A stretch of 64,000 bases of DNA from positions 62,001 through 126,000 of the forward strand of contig NZ_JACOPK010000009.1 of NCBI RefSeq assembly GCF_014288055.1, given 5' to 3'. Shown here piece after piece: positions 1 to 7,385 of the stretch. Each line of letters starts with the position of its first letter. The first letter of the stretch is position 1. Made by a program: the position numbers and the translations under genes. Under the pieces are notes generated by a model that had not been told where the DNA came from, did not search any database, and saw only the letters and a list, made by a program, of their open reading frames with translations. This stretch comes from Agathobaculum hominis (lineage in GTDB: Bacteria; Bacillota; Clostridia; Oscillospirales; Butyricicoccaceae).

Positions 1-816
1 TTTCTGCTGCCCGGCCGCACCAAAAGACCGAAAACGCAGTCTGTATGTCCTTCTGCTGAGCGTGCTCGGCGTACTGGCCAATGCGGCGAAGAGGCGCGGT
101 TTGCTCTGGCGGATTACGAAATCAGCGGCAAAAAGGGCGCTAAAATGCGCATGAACATCAACCATGCGACCAAAGCAGGCGTTACGGTATCCGAGTACAG
201 GCCGCTGGAAAAACGTGATCCCGAGATCGAGCAGGCGTTTGACCGCGTGACAGACGAATGGCTCGGACAGAAGAAAAGCTCGCTGCTTTCGTTCACAATG
301 GGTACGGCCGGTCTGGAAAACCCGATGGACAAGCGGTATTTTTACGCACGCGACAAGGATAATCAAATCGTCGCTTTTATCGTTTTTGTGCCGTTTCTCG
401 GCAAAGACGGCTACATGGCCGATGTCACCCGCCACGGCAATGGCGCGCCGGGCGGCGTCATGGAAACCATCATCTACGAAGCCTTTCAGGTATTCAAAAA
501 CGAGGGGATTCATTACGGCAGCCTTGGCGTTGCTCCGCTCGCCGGACTGGATGACGAAAAGGCAGAGCCGGTTGAAAAGCTCCTTCACTTCGTATACGAT
601 CATCTGAATGAATGCTACGGCTTCAAAGATCTATACCGCGCAAAGGAAAAATACAGCCCGACCGAGTGGATCCCGGCTTACTATATCTATCTGCCGAAAT
701 TCCCCACCCCGGATATGTTCTATGCGGTTGTGAAAATCCAGAACAATAACGTGATCCGCGAAGCTGTTCAGTCGTTCCTGCACAGGAAAGGCGGCCGAGA
801 CAAAAACCAGAGCTGA
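1..816 (+). CDS. Phosphatidylglycerol lysyltransferase (MprF-type) C-terminal domain, 5'-truncated
   Basis: The reading frame is open from the left edge, so the gene starts outside the window; 271 codons are visible. From about base 85 the product reads GEEARFALADYEISGKKG, then Y-rich segments near the end (KYSPTEWIPAYYIYLPKF). This is the pattern of the DUF2156 domain that transfers lysine from lysyl-tRNA to phosphatidylglycerol, lowering membrane charge. The first 28 codons do not resemble the family. A second frame over the same bases has a hydrophobic stretch, so a frameshift or assembly error near base 85 is possible. No membrane segments of the flippase half are visible. It could also be a stand-alone DUF2156 protein. 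Confidence 0.72.
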   Translation, partial: FLLPGRTKRPKTQSVCPSAERARRTGQCGEEARFALADYEISGKKGAKMRMNINHATKAGVTVSEYRPLEKRDPEIEQAFDRVTDEWLGQKKSSLLSFTMGTAGLENPMDKRYFYARDKDNQIVAFIVFVPFLGKDGYMADVTRHGNGAPGGVMETIIYEAFQVFKNEGIHYGSLGVAPLAGLDDEKAEPVEKLLHFVYDHLNECYGFKDLYRAKEKYSPTEWIPAYYIYLPKFPTPDMFYAVVKIQNNNVIREAVQSFLHRKGGRDKNQS

Positions 817-847
817 AAAAGATCGGCGAATGCCGTGAATATGTGCC

Positions 848-884
848 AGCCGGAGCAGACTTATCCTCTGCTCCGGCTGTTTTC
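848..884 (+). terminator. Rho-independent terminator
   Basis: A perfect 12-bp stem (848-859 with 867-878) and 7-nt loop, followed by GTTTT. It lies 31 bases after the lysyltransferase stop codon. Confidence 0.85.
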
Positions 885-917
885 ATGTCTTTTTCCGACC
901 CATCCGAGCCGTCTTTC

Positions 918-1346
918 CTACCAGTTCATCTCGCCGTCACCGCCCATGCGGCGCGTCATTTCCTCGATGCGCTCGATAGGAAACGGCGGCGCACTCAGCG
1001 GACGCATGGCGATGCTCATCAGCTTCATCGGATTATCGTCGGCCGCAATGCGGTTGGACGAAAGCCCGCCGCAGCGGCGGCAGCGGTGAATGATCGCCCA
1101 TTCTCCGCCCCTGCGCACCCAGACCGCTGCCGGCTCCATAATGCCGCCGCAGTCGGATGCACGGTCGCCCGGCTCAATGTCAACATGCAGACTGGACAGA
1201 CAGTTCGGGCAGTGGTTGCGGTGATCGGTTCCGGCAGACTGCGGCGTGACGAGCCGTCCGCAGACACGGCAGGTAAAGCTGTCGCTGCAGGCGTGTGTCC
1301 TGTAATATCCCTTTTCAAAGGTTTTTCGTTTATTTTCTCGGTTCAT
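918..1346 (-). CDS. RNHCP domain protein
   Basis: The 142-residue protein carries the RNHCP family signature, here DHRNHCPNCLSSLHVD near residue 42. Further cysteine pairs (CRVCG near residue 26, CRRCGG near residue 93) suggest a zinc-binding fold. The family is small, soluble and of unknown function. The start ATG has a good upstream site (GGAGGAGATCACA). It stands alone between a terminator and the acetyltransferase operon. Confidence 0.85.
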   Translation of the reverse strand: MNRENKRKTFEKGYYRTHACSDSFTCRVCGRLVTPQSAGTDHRNHCPNCLSSLHVDIEPGDRASDCGGIMEPAAVWVRRGGEWAIIHRCRRCGGLSSNRIAADDNPMKLMSIAMRPLSAPPFPIERIEEMTRRMGGDGEMNW

Positions 1347-1529
1347 TGTGATCTCCTCCGGTAGAATGCAGGTTTCTGCGGGAGGACAGGCGTTTGTGGA
1401 TTTTCCGGCCCTCCCGGTCAGTCCACAAGCTCCAATACAGCCGATCTGATCAGTTTAAATTTCAACAAGCATATCCTTTCCAAATGATTCAAGGCAATAC
1501 CGCCGCAGGTTTCATTGTGCGGTGCTGCC

Positions 1530-2174
1530 TTAAGCGTTCTTCTCCAGCGCATCTATATCACCGTGGCGGATCGCGTCAATGCTCCGCTTGATTTTCTCTC
1601 TATCCCAGTCCCACCAGCGCAGCGCCTCCAAACGCGCGATGGTTTCCTCGTCGAAGCGTTTTCGGATGGGTTTCGCAGGCAGGCCGCCGACGATCGTATA
1701 CGGCGGCACATCCTTCGTCACGAGCGCACGGCTGCCGATGATCGCGCCGTCTCCGATAGTGACACCGGCGAGAATGATAGCTTCATAGCCGATCCAGACA
1801 TCGTTTCCGACCACGATGTCACCCCTGCTGTCCCATGTTTCAGCGATGGACGCCGTATCCGTCGGCAGATCCCATTCCTCGAAAAACAGCGGGAACGTGT
1901 AGGTCGAAAGACTGTCCATTGCATGATTAGCGGCATTGAAAATGAATTTCGCGCCGCACGCGATCGAGCAGAATCTGCCGATCCTCAGTCTGTCATGATT
2001 GCACTCCGGATAGTGATACAGCACGTTATTCCGTTCGAAATCGCGCGGATCGTTCACGAAATCATCGTAAACCGTATAATCCCCGACCTCGATGAACGGA
2101 TTTTTCACCACATTCTTCAGATAGACCGTGCTGCGTCTCTGACTGCTCGGATAGATCTTCCATGCCGGTATCAT
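1530..2174 (-). CDS. Vat-like left-handed beta-helix O-acetyltransferase
   Basis: The 214-residue product matches the xenobiotic acetyltransferase family (Vat/CatB type) along its length: KNVVKNPFIEVGDYTVYDD near residue 20, an IGRFCSIACGAKF hexapeptide region, the catalytic-His region AANHAMD near residue 82, then VVGNDVWIGYEAII and the VTKDVPPYTIVGGLPAKPI segment near residue 155. Vat enzymes acetylate streptogramin A using acetyl-CoA in trimers. It is the third gene of a tight operon after TetR and a flavodoxin, starting about 4 bases from the flavodoxin stop. A role in drug or metabolite acetylation is inferred; substrate is unknown. Confidence 0.85.
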   Translation of the reverse strand: MIPAWKIYPSSQRRSTVYLKNVVKNPFIEVGDYTVYDDFVNDPRDFERNNVLYHYPECNHDRLRIGRFCSIACGAKFIFNAANHAMDSLSTYTFPLFFEEWDLPTDTASIAETWDSRGDIVVGNDVWIGYEAIILAGVTIGDGAIIGSRALVTKDVPPYTIVGGLPAKPIRKRFDEETIARLEALRWWDWDREKIKRSIDAIRHGDIDALEKNA

Positions 2175-2178
2175 CTCA

Positions 2179-2700
2179 TCATCTCCCCCTGTACCATGCG
2201 AGCACTGCGTGCAGATTTTCCACCCGCACCCGCTCGCCGCCGTTTGTCATCATGTCCAGCATGTCGTCCTCTTCGGCGGTGCGGCCGGACTTTGACGCGA
2301 GCGCCTTCCCCGCCGTTTTGACCATGACCTCCATCATCAGCCGATACATGCCGTGCAGCTTTTTTACGTCGAAATTCCCCTGTAACTGGAACAGCGGCAC
2401 GCTCTCCGGCAGCTTATTGCGCTCGCGCAGGATTTTTCCCTGTGCGCCCGGCTGCGCCATGCCCACCGCGCAGACCGCGCGGACGATGTACCGCTTCGCC
2501 GCTGCGGCGTACCCCTTGACCGTACCGGCCATCACCCAGCCGAGATAGATGACCTCGCTGTCTGCTGGAACTTTTCCCCTTGCTTCATCGAGCGAATACG
2601 CCGCGAGACCGGTCTCCTTTGCAAGCATTTCCGCATACTGCGCCGCACTCCCGGTATTCGTCGCATAAACGATTGCTTCCACTCGGCTCTCCCCTTTCAT
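2179..2700 (-). CDS. Flavodoxin-domain protein
   Basis: The 173-residue protein begins with a flavodoxin-like FMN-loop segment, IVYATNTGSAAQYAE, followed by the beta-strand SEVIYLGWVMAG. It probably binds FMN and carries electrons or acts as a small oxidoreductase. The ATG overlaps the TetR stop codon by four bases. A GTG 18 bases downstream, preceded by GGGGAGAG, is an alternative start and would give the usual short N-terminus. It sits between the TetR gene and the Vat-like gene, so all three are probably co-transcribed. Confidence 0.75.
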   Translation of the reverse strand: MKGESRVEAIVYATNTGSAAQYAEMLAKETGLAAYSLDEARGKVPADSEVIYLGWVMAGTVKGYAAAAKRYIVRAVCAVGMAQPGAQGKILRERNKLPESVPLFQLQGNFDVKKLHGMYRLMMEVMVKTAGKALASKSGRTAEEDDMLDMMTNGGERVRVENLHAVLAWYRGR

Positions 2701-3317
2701 TTCCGTCTGCGCTTCTCTGCTTCGAGCTGCTCGATAAACGTTCGAATGTGCGTATCGAGCGCCTCGATGACCGATTTCCTGTCCTCGCTCTCATCATACA
2801 CGCTGTACAGCAGAAACATCGGTCCATAAAACCGCAGCGCGAGCTGCATTGCCTGTGCGTCCGAGTCCGCCATCTTCCGAAAGATCGCCGCCATATACTC
2901 CACCGGGCCTCCGGCGAGGTAATCGCGGTACAGCCGCCCCATTTCCGGGTCGCGGTACTGCTCGAGCGTCAGCATCCTGCGGAAGCGCGCCGGGAACTCC
3001 TCCTCGGTCCAGTGGCGAAACTGCGCGAGGCTGTATGCGTAGATCTGTTCAGCCGGAATATGCTGATAGGCTTCAGCGAAGCCGTCCGGTTCGGTCTCGG
3101 GCATCTCGTATTCCTGCGCCCGCTCCAGATCCATGCGCTCCATCTGCGCGATGATGCAGTCCAGTATCTCCTGCTTGCCCGAAAAATGCTTGTACAGCGC
3201 AGCCTTGGTAAGGCCGACCTGCTGTGCGATGTCGTTCATCGAGGTCGCGAGATAGCCGCTCTGCGAAAACAGCGCGAGCGCAGTCTCAATGATACGCTTT
3301 TTTGTCTCCCCTGCCAT
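2697..3317 (-). CDS. TetR/AcrR family repressor
   Basis: The 206-residue product has the TetR N-terminal helix-turn-helix: ETALALFSQSGYLATSMNDI then AQQVGLTKAALYKHFSGKQEIL. The C-terminal half is an all-helical ligand pocket. The open frame extends further upstream, but ATG at 3317 is chosen because GGAGGG lies just ahead and the family signature starts there. The gene's own promoter contains two 16-bp palindromes, which argues for autoregulation of this gene and the downstream flavodoxin and acetyltransferase genes. The inducer cannot be inferred. Confidence 0.9.
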   Translation of the reverse strand: MAGETKKRIIETALALFSQSGYLATSMNDIAQQVGLTKAALYKHFSGKQEILDCIIAQMERMDLERAQEYEMPETEPDGFAEAYQHIPAEQIYAYSLAQFRHWTEEEFPARFRRMLTLEQYRDPEMGRLYRDYLAGGPVEYMAAIFRKMADSDAQAMQLALRFYGPMFLLYSVYDESEDRKSVIEALDTHIRTFIEQLEAEKRRRK

Positions 3318-3331
3318 GTCATCCCTCCAGA

Positions 3332-3379
3332 GTAACCATTCGGTAACTTTATTGTAGTGACCGATTGGTAACTTGTCAA
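3332..3379 (-). promoter_or_regulatory. SigA promoter with two TetR-type operators
   Basis: Reading the minus strand, TTGACA (3379-3374), a 17-base spacer and TACAAT (3356-3351) form a near-consensus promoter. One palindrome, GTGACCGATTGGTAAC (3357-3372), fills the spacer. A second, GTAACCATTCGGTAAC (3332-3347), lies just downstream of the -10. Their centres are 25 bp apart. Confidence 0.8.
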
Positions 3380-3532
3380 GAGAATATTGAAAATTTCCGG
3401 TGTTTTTCCGAAGCCCTCTCCAAAATCCACCAGATTTTCCATGCAAACATCTGACTTTATGGTAAAAGATCTGCATCATCCTGCCGCCGGACAGCCTTCT
3501 GCCCGCAGGCGGACAGAAAGGAGGGGCTGTCA

Positions 3533-3931
3533 ATGATCTTGACAGCTGAAACCGAACCAGAAGCCCGTCTGAAGCATCAGCTTGACGAACTTGAACGCAT
3601 GCTGCATCAGCTGACCGTGCTCGACCGCGCGGACGGCCCGGAGGAGCTGAACCGTGCGATCGACGAGCTGCTGTGCTGCATGGGCGACTACACGCACGCA
3701 GACCGCGCCTATCTTTTTGTCTTTCTTGAGAAGAACGGCATATACAGAAATACCAACGAATGGTGCGCCGAAGGTGTTATGCCGCAGATCGACAATCTGC
3801 AGGCTGTTCCCTATACTGAAATGCCGGCCTGGCACGCATTCTTTCTTTCCGGCTAGCTCATCATCATCCCCGATATTTCCGCCGTGCGCGCGATCATGCC
3901 GGATGCACTGTCCGAATGCTGCAAAAAATGA
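3533..3931 (+). pseudogene. Truncated GAF-domain signalling gene
   Basis: ATG at 3533 has a strong site (AGGAGGGG). The frame gives ADRAYLFVFLEKNGIYRNTN and PQIDNLQAVPYTEMP, typical of GAF domains at the N-terminus of clostridial diguanylate-cyclase or histidine-kinase proteins. A TAG at 3854 interrupts it. The same frame then continues in the family style (IIIPDISAVRAIMPDALSE) to a TGA at 3929. No output domain follows. I read this as a remnant of a larger signalling gene, lost by deletion plus a nonsense change. Confidence 0.7.
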
Positions 3932-3950
3932 CAAGAAACGCCCGGAAATC

Positions 3951-3979
3951 TTGATTTGATCCGGGCGTTCTGTTATAAT
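3951..3979 (+). promoter_or_regulatory. Promoter of the phosphopantetheinyl transferase gene
   Basis: TTGATT (3951-3956), 17 bases and TATAAT (3974-3979). The -35 lies in the loop of a 10-bp inverted repeat (3937-3946 with 3960-3969), which may be the terminator of the upstream pseudogene. Confidence 0.6.
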
Positions 3980-3991
3980 ATCTCTTGCCGG

Positions 3992-4015
3992 AAGGACTGC
4001 CGCGCGGCGGTCCTT
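3992..4015 (+). promoter_or_regulatory. Stable hairpin in the 5' leader
   Basis: A 10-bp stem with one G-T pair and a GCGC loop (3992-4001 with 4006-4015), between the promoter and the ribosome site of the next gene. There is no following T-run, so it is not a normal terminator. It may set mRNA stability or translation. Confidence 0.5.
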
Positions 4016-4063
4016 TCATGATTTTGCGGGACGAATACGCCCGTTTCCAGGGGGATATTGAAC

Positions 4064-4720
4064 ATGACTGCGGTTTTTGCGACAAAAATCTCCGCATTTG
4101 ACCCGGAGAACATTTCGCAGCGCGTGCTGCTCACAAAGGAAAGGCTCTATGCGATCGACCAGCTGAATGGCGAGGGCCGCCAGCAGAGCTTCGCGGCGGC
4201 GCTGCTGCTTGAATATGTGGTAAAGCGCCTGTTTCCCAAAGCGGAGCATCCGCTCGAGGTCGCGATCGCGCAGGGCGGCAAGCCGTACCTCGCCAAAGAG
4301 CCGGACATCCACTTCAACCTGTCGCATTCGGGCGAATGGGCCGTCTGCGCCATCAGCAGCAGTCCGGTCGGCATCGACATCCAGCACTGCGATGAGGGCC
4401 GGCGCGATGTAGCCAGCCGCTTTTTCCACCGCGAGGAGATCCGCTATCTGGACAGTCTGCCGCAGTTCCGCCGAGACGAGGGCTTTTACCGTCTCTGGAC
4501 ACTCAAGGAGAGCTTTGTCAAGGCGACCGGCCGTGGTCTCGACCTGCCGCTCCGCTCATTCTGGATAGACATCCGGCGCGGCCGTCCGCAGATCGACTGC
4601 GGCAATATTGAGGGACAGTACAAGCTGTTCGAGCTGGATTTTCCGGCGGACAAAGCGTACAGGCTTGCCGTCTGCGTCAGGGATCTGAGCGAGAGCGAGC
4701 CGCGTCTGATGATACTGTAA
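4064..4720 (+). CDS. 4'-phosphopantetheinyl transferase, Sfp type
   Basis: This 218-residue enzyme moves phosphopantetheine from CoA to a carrier-protein serine. It has the Sfp motifs in order: GGKPYLA, FNLSHSGEWAVCAIS, VGIDIQHCDEG (metal-binding Asp) and RLWTLKESFVKATGRGL (metal-binding Glu and Lys). TTG at 4058 is in frame, but ATG at 4064 is better placed after AGGGGG. No polyketide or peptide synthetase is nearby, so the partner carrier protein is unknown. It has its own promoter and a strong terminator. Confidence 0.93.
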   Translation: MTAVFATKISAFDPENISQRVLLTKERLYAIDQLNGEGRQQSFAAALLLEYVVKRLFPKAEHPLEVAIAQGGKPYLAKEPDIHFNLSHSGEWAVCAISSSPVGIDIQHCDEGRRDVASRFFHREEIRYLDSLPQFRRDEGFYRLWTLKESFVKATGRGLDLPLRSFWIDIRRGRPQIDCGNIEGQYKLFELDFPADKAYRLAVCVRDLSESEPRLMIL

Positions 4721-4734
4721 GAGCACAAAAAATT

Positions 4735-4770
4735 AAGGCGAGCACAGATTTACTCTGTGCTCGCCTTTTT
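4735..4770. terminator. Bidirectional terminator
   Basis: A perfect 14-bp stem (4735-4748 with 4754-4767) with A-rich and T-rich flanks serves the convergent transferase and LacI genes. Its core contains CGAGCACAGA, resembling other terminators in the window. Confidence 0.9.
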
Positions 4771-5785
4771 AATGCGCCTTTTTGTACGCTACGCTGTCGC
4801 CCCACCGCAGCGTGGTCGGCATCAGAATGCGCGCCGGCTTGTAGGTTCCCGTTTCAATGAACGAGGCAAGCTGCTCTACAGCGGCCTCAACCTGCCGGCT
4901 GCACCCGATGTCCACCGTCGTAAGTCTCGGCTCGGCGAGCTGACCGAGCTGATTAAAATCCACTCCGATGAGCGAAATATCCTCGGGCACGCGCACGCCT
5001 GCCCGCCGCAGCACCTTTGCAAGCGTCACCGCAAGCAGGTCGTTTCCGCAGAAGAACACCTCCGGCAGGCTTTTGTTCTGCTCCAGATGCCGCAGGATGC
5101 TGTTTTCCGTCTCCTCGCTGTCGATGCCCGGAAGCAGATCAAGCCATTCGTCTCCCTCCTGCACGGCAAGACCGGCGCGGTAGCAGGACTGCCGAAAACC
5201 GAAATACCGCTCAGAAAAGGCCGCACTGAACAACGGACTTCCGGCGAAACCGATGCGCGTGAAGCCGCGCTCCATCAGTGCGTGAACGACCTGATGCGCC
5301 GCCATTTCGTTATCCTCGGTGAAGGTGCAGACCGGCTCGCGGTAATAGCGTGCGCCGACCGATACGATCGGCAGACCGCACCGCCGCAGGCGGCTGAACA
5401 GCGTCTCGTCGATGTCGCCGAGCGTCAGGATCCCGCCGACGCCCGCCTCCTCAATGCGCCGCTGTGCGCCTTCCGGGTCATCGCGGAACTGCTCCGCCTC
5501 GGCCGTGACCACGCTGAATTCGTGCGCGGCCGCATAGCTCATAAAAATACGATTGAATTCGGTGTAGGAATAGCTGTCGCGTCTGTGCCGCTCTGCCGAG
5601 ACCAGACACAGGCTCTGCTTGGTTGCGGCAGGCTTGAGCTGCCGACGGTAGCCCATCTCCTCCGCTGCCCTGCGGACGCGCTCTCGCGTCGGCGCGCTGA
5701 TACCGCTCATGCCGCGCAGCACCATGGACACTGTGTTGATCGACACGCCTGTCCGCTCCGCAATCTGCTTGAGTGTTACTTTCAT
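4769..5785 (-). CDS. LacI family transcription regulator
   Basis: The 338-residue protein opens with a LacI helix-turn-helix and hinge (VTLKQIAERTGVSINTVSMV, then MGYRRQLKP), followed by a periplasmic-binding-like effector domain with GNDLLAVTLAKVLRRAGVRVP and ISLIGVDFNQL. Such regulators normally respond to a sugar or nucleoside. No sugar genes are adjacent on either side, so its targets are probably elsewhere. The start has a GAGAAAGAGCAGAA leader and a recognisable upstream promoter. Confidence 0.92.
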   Translation of the reverse strand: MKVTLKQIAERTGVSINTVSMVLRGMSGISAPTRERVRRAAEEMGYRRQLKPAATKQSLCLVSAERHRRDSYSYTEFNRIFMSYAAAHEFSVVTAEAEQFRDDPEGAQRRIEEAGVGGILTLGDIDETLFSRLRRCGLPIVSVGARYYREPVCTFTEDNEMAAHQVVHALMERGFTRIGFAGSPLFSAAFSERYFGFRQSCYRAGLAVQEGDEWLDLLPGIDSEETENSILRHLEQNKSLPEVFFCGNDLLAVTLAKVLRRAGVRVPEDISLIGVDFNQLGQLAEPRLTTVDIGCSRQVEAAVEQLASFIETGTYKPARILMPTTLRWGDSVAYKKAH

Positions 5786-5855
5786 TTCTGCTCTTTCTCC
5801 GGTTTCTTTCTCTGCCCGCCATTTGCGTGCAGACCTTTTCCATTACTCTAAAGAC

Positions 5856-5883
5856 ATTATAACGCATATTTTTCAGAATGCAA
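5856..5883 (-). promoter_or_regulatory. Promoter of the LacI-type gene
   Basis: On the minus strand TTGCAT (5883-5878), 16 bases and TATAAT (5861-5856). Confidence 0.55.
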
Positions 5884-5992
5884 ACCTTTTCGTAAGAATA
5901 TTTTTCGCGTTTCGTCATATTTACCAAATCATTTGCACGGTGCTTGTCAATATGCTATAATTGTCAGAGCCATAAAAAAGGAGCTTCGCTTT

Positions 5993-6406
5993 ATGACGAT
6001 TTTCATCTGTCTGGATGACGCGGACGGTCTCGCGTTCAACCACCGCCGTCAGAGCCGCGACCGAATTCTCTGCGAGCACATCGCCGCGCTCTCACAAAAA
6101 GGCGTTTTACGCATGAATACCTCATCTTTCTCGCTTTTTTCCGGAATAAACGCCCCGAATATCTGCGCTGAGGACGATTTCATGCAGCATGCACAGCCGG
6201 ACGATTTCTGCTTTTTGGAGTGCACAGACCCCACGCCGTATCTCGGCCTTGCCTCGTGCCTGACAGTGTTCCGCTGGAACCGCCGCTATCCCGCCGACCT
6301 GCATTTTTCCGTGCCGGAAGGCTGGAAAAAAGTGCGTGAAACCGAGTTCGAAGGCTCCTCCCACCCCACCATCACACAGGAGGATTATGTAAAATGCGAA
6401 AATTGA
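5993..6406 (+). CDS. Conserved protein coupled to the secreted nuclease
   Basis: The 137-residue product has the pattern of a small conserved Firmicutes family: CLDD-x-DGLAFNHRRQSRDRIL near the start, VFRWNRRYPADLHF near residue 95 and GSSHPTITQEDY near the end. I know of no established activity; some databases use a ribonuclease label without clear support. ATG at 5993 follows AAAGGAG and is preferred to an in-frame ATG at 5933. The end overlaps the start of the downstream nuclease gene by 13 bases, so the two are translationally coupled. It has no signal peptide and should be cytoplasmic. Confidence 0.7.
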   Translation: MTIFICLDDADGLAFNHRRQSRDRILCEHIAALSQKGVLRMNTSSFSLFSGINAPNICAEDDFMQHAQPDDFCFLECTDPTPYLGLASCLTVFRWNRRYPADLHFSVPEGWKKVRETEFEGSSHPTITQEDYVKCEN

Positions 6407-7320
6407 CGCAAACGCTTGCGCTGCTTATCTTAACGCTCAGTCTGCTGCTGGGCGGCTGTGCTCAGCCTGCACCGGGTCCTTCCGGCTCCCAGTCCGGCAG
6501 CACATCGACCGCCTCAGAAACTGCCGCATCGCTCGATAACATCCCGGCGTTCAGCGGCGAGCCCTATGTCGTTATCGACGACAATCAGCCGTCCTTCACC
6601 GCATCCGAGCTTACAACAAGCTCGTTCGAAAGCTATGCGCCGCTCGACAGCCTCGGCCGCTGCGGTGTTGCCTATGCCTGCATCTCGACCGATCTGATGC
6701 CGGCGGACGGCGAAAAGCGCGGCTCGATCAGCGAGATCAAGCCGTCCGGATGGGTCACGGCAAAGTATGATTTCGTCGACGGAAAGTACCTGTACAACCG
6801 TTGCCATCTCATCGGCTGGCAGCTGACCGCCGAAAATGCGAACCGCAGCAATCTCATCACCGGCACGCGCTACATGAATGTTGACGGCATGCTTCCCTTC
6901 GAGAACATGGTCGCGGACTACATCAAGGAAACCGGCAGCCATGTCATGTACCGTGTCACCCCGGTTTTCAGCGGCGACGATCTTGTCGCTCAGGGCGTTC
7001 AGATGGAGGCGTACTCGGTCGAGGATGACGGTGACGGCATCTGCTTCAACGTGTTCTGCTACAACGTGCAGCCGGGCGTCACCATCGACTACGCTGACGG
7101 CACAAACCATCTGAGCGATAAGGACGCTCAGACGGACAGCAGCACCAGTACCGATACCGCATCGGCGCATTACGTGCTGAACACCAGCTCGAAGAAGTAC
7201 CACGACCCGAGCTGTTCCGCCGTAGGCAAGATGTCGGAGAAAAACCGCAGGGACTTCACCGGAACGCAGGCCGAGCTTGAAAAGGAAGGCTACACGCCGC
7301 ACACCTCGTGCATTAAATAA
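6394..7320 (+). CDS. Secreted lipoprotein DNA/RNA non-specific endonuclease
   Basis: A signal peptide with a lipobox (LLLGGCAQP) is followed by a Ser/Thr-rich linker. The nuclease domain has YNRCHLIGWQL near residue 133, the RxHLIG version of the EndA/NucA active site, and NLITGTRYMNVDGM. A C-terminal domain (YVLNTSSKKYHDPSCSAV ... TPHTSCIK) looks like the small cysteine-containing module often attached to Firmicutes nucleases. It probably degrades extracellular nucleic acid at the cell surface. It is translationally coupled to the preceding small protein. Confidence 0.9.
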   Translation: MRKLTQTLALLILTLSLLLGGCAQPAPGPSGSQSGSTSTASETAASLDNIPAFSGEPYVVIDDNQPSFTASELTTSSFESYAPLDSLGRCGVAYACISTDLMPADGEKRGSISEIKPSGWVTAKYDFVDGKYLYNRCHLIGWQLTAENANRSNLITGTRYMNVDGMLPFENMVADYIKETGSHVMYRVTPVFSGDDLVAQGVQMEAYSVEDDGDGICFNVFCYNVQPGVTIDYADGTNHLSDKDAQTDSSTSTDTASAHYVLNTSSKKYHDPSCSAVGKMSEKNRRDFTGTQAELEKEGYTPHTSCIK

Positions 7321-7333
7321 ATCAGACACAAAA

Positions 7334-7373
7334 AACGGAGAGCACAGACTGAAACCTGTGCTCTCCGTTTTCT
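7334..7373. terminator. Bidirectional terminator
   Basis: A perfect 14-bp stem (7334-7347 with 7356-7369) flanked by A-run and T-run, between the nuclease and dipeptidase genes. It contains GAGAGCACAG. Confidence 0.9.
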
Positions 7374-7385
7374 TTTGCTCTATTT

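Noticed and set aside
3937..3969. Hairpin as a sure terminator after the GAF pseudogene
   Set aside because: The T-run is weak and the stem encloses a promoter -35, so a single role cannot be assigned.
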